Positions 63,440-64,000 of a DNA stretch of 64,000 nucleotides are shown one piece after another (the first letter of the stretch is position 1; each line of letters begins with the position of its first letter). Origin of the DNA: Prochlorococcus sp. AG-355-P18 (GTDB lineage: Bacteria; Cyanobacteriota; Cyanobacteriia; PCC-6307; Cyanobiaceae); NCBI GenBank assembly GCA_003280515.1, contig QCER01000001.1:1-64000 (forward strand). The letters are read 5' to 3'. The position numbers were made by a program, and so were the translations under genes. A model generated the notes under the pieces. It did not search any database and was not told the origin of the DNA. It was given only the letters and a program-made list of their open reading frames with translations.

Positions 63440-64000
63440 TTATATTATTAACATAAAAAATATAAGCGGAGCAGCAAATCGTACAAATGTCTTTCTAATA
63501 ATATCTATATTATTAACAATTTCTAACTTCTTTATCTCAGGAGGATATCTCAATATCACTTTGTCATAGACATCAAGATTTTGGTTTTTTATGTTATTTT
63601 TCCATGGTTCATCTTTATCTTCAGACTTTTTGTACCATTTCCAAAAATAATTTATTATTCTGTCTTCTCCCAATAATTTTATTTCATCTTTACTTATAAA
63701 TCCCATATTGTGATTATATGTTTGTGTTTTTAAAATCATATAATCCTCATCAAATATCTTATAAAAGATCTTTCTTTGAGTCTCTTTAAACAACATGAGG
63801 TTATTAATTAGTTTATTTCTCAAAAATTTCCTGTAGTGTCTTACTATTACTCTCGCTTTGTTATTTCCTAGTGGAATATGATCTAAAACTTGTAAATATC
63901 TAGCTGCAGAAGGATCACCTTTATAAATTAATATTCTTCCTGGTGGTATGTACTTTATCCGGATAAATTCTTTTGTGGGTTCTTTCTTGTAGTAATAAAT
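63440..64000 (-). CDS. C-terminal part of a probable Rieske-type oxygenase (PaO/Lls1-like)
   Basis: The frame is open from the window edge (64000) to a stop at 63440, 186 residues, and is therefore partial at its 5' end. Features include the GDPSAARYLQVLDHI segment, RVIVRHYRKFLRNK, KIFDEDYMILKTQTYNHN and a C-terminal hydrophobic stretch (FVRFAAPLIFFMLII). I recall this pattern from the C-terminal half of cyanobacterial pheophorbide a oxygenase/Lls1-type proteins, whose N-terminal Rieske domain would lie beyond the window. They take part in chlorophyll breakdown or related ring oxidation in plants. Moderate certainty, since the Rieske motif is not visible. Confidence 0.5.
   Translation of the reverse strand: MYYYKKEPTKEFIRIKYIPPGRILIYKGDPSAARYLQVLDHIPLGNNKARVIVRHYRKFLRNKLINNLMLFKETQRKIFYKIFDEDYMILKTQTYNHNMGFISKDEIKLLGEDRIINYFWKWYKKSEDKDEPWKNNIKNQNLDVYDKVILRYPPEIKKLEIVNNIDIIRKTFVRFAAPLIFFMLII

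Overview
The window looks like a chromosomal segment of a high-light-adapted Prochlorococcus (marine picocyanobacterium). This rests on the strong AT bias, dense packing (no gene-free stretch reaches 300 bases; the longest, about 243 bases, lies upstream of the ferritin gene), a small cytochrome b6f subunit (petN), Thf1/Psb29, SipA, phycocyanobilin reductase, geranylgeranyl reductase, a cyanobacterial-type phosphoribulokinase, the class II bisphosphatase GlpX, and many short conserved cyanobacterial proteins. Nearly everything is core metabolism. I see no tRNA, rRNA, CRISPR array, insertion sequence, phage or integration site.

Layout. 0-6.4 kb: petN with a coupled 46-residue membrane protein, thf1, clpP, ftsH (photosystem protein quality control), sipA, and a tandem pair of M16 peptidases. 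6.4-11.1 kb: pcyA, a DevBCA-type exporter, a tiny basic protein and a glycosyltransferase. 11.1-16.2 kb: rpsB (with an apparent pseudoknot leader), tsf, an unknown protein and recG. 16.3-26.3 kb: a VanX-like dipeptidase, ferredoxin-sulfite reductase, glyS, chlP, a VanY-like carboxypeptidase, typA, a DUF309 protein and lptB. 26.4-34.3 kb: ccsA, then a carbon-flow block (rpe, glpX, hemA, glgC, gnd, pgl). 34.3-40.8 kb: a CIA30 protein, ilvD, a UPRTase-like protein, a pentapeptide protein, a CobW GTPase, a mini DnaJ-type zinc protein, purS and purQ, closed by a bidirectional terminator. 40.8-55.5 kb: a long minus-strand run (fba, Gfo/Idh oxidoreductase, accD, prk, leuB, lpxD, proB, YqeG, DUF3727, ruvX, GNAT-like, CofE-like, thioredoxin-fold, DUF3685, hisA), with several 4-base stop/start overlaps between proB and the CofE-like gene that suggest co-transcription. 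55.5-64 kb: a CSP41-like epimerase, pgsA, a PPC-glutaredoxin fusion, nth, then an iron-flavoured segment: an ABC ATPase, ferritin, a cysteine-rich Crp/Fnr regulator and a zinc-ribbon membrane protein around Fur-box-like sequences. It ends in an orphan ABC ATPase with a coupled 33-residue membrane peptide and the C-terminal part of a probable Rieske oxygenase cut by the window edge.

How the genes work together. Calvin cycle and oxidative pentose phosphate enzymes (prk, fba, glpX, rpe, gnd, pgl) with glycogen synthesis (glgC) control day/night carbon flow. hemA, pcyA, chlP and the PaO-like gene belong to tetrapyrrole and chlorophyll metabolism. thf1, clpP and ftsH maintain the photosynthetic apparatus.

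The observations most worth following are the A-B-A'-B' complementarity in the rpsB leader, the single-base frameshift in leuB, the Fur-box-flanked ferritin/Crp region, the PPC-glutaredoxin fusion, and tiny membrane proteins translationally coupled to petN and to an ABC ATPase. No wholly new multi-gene system is evident.
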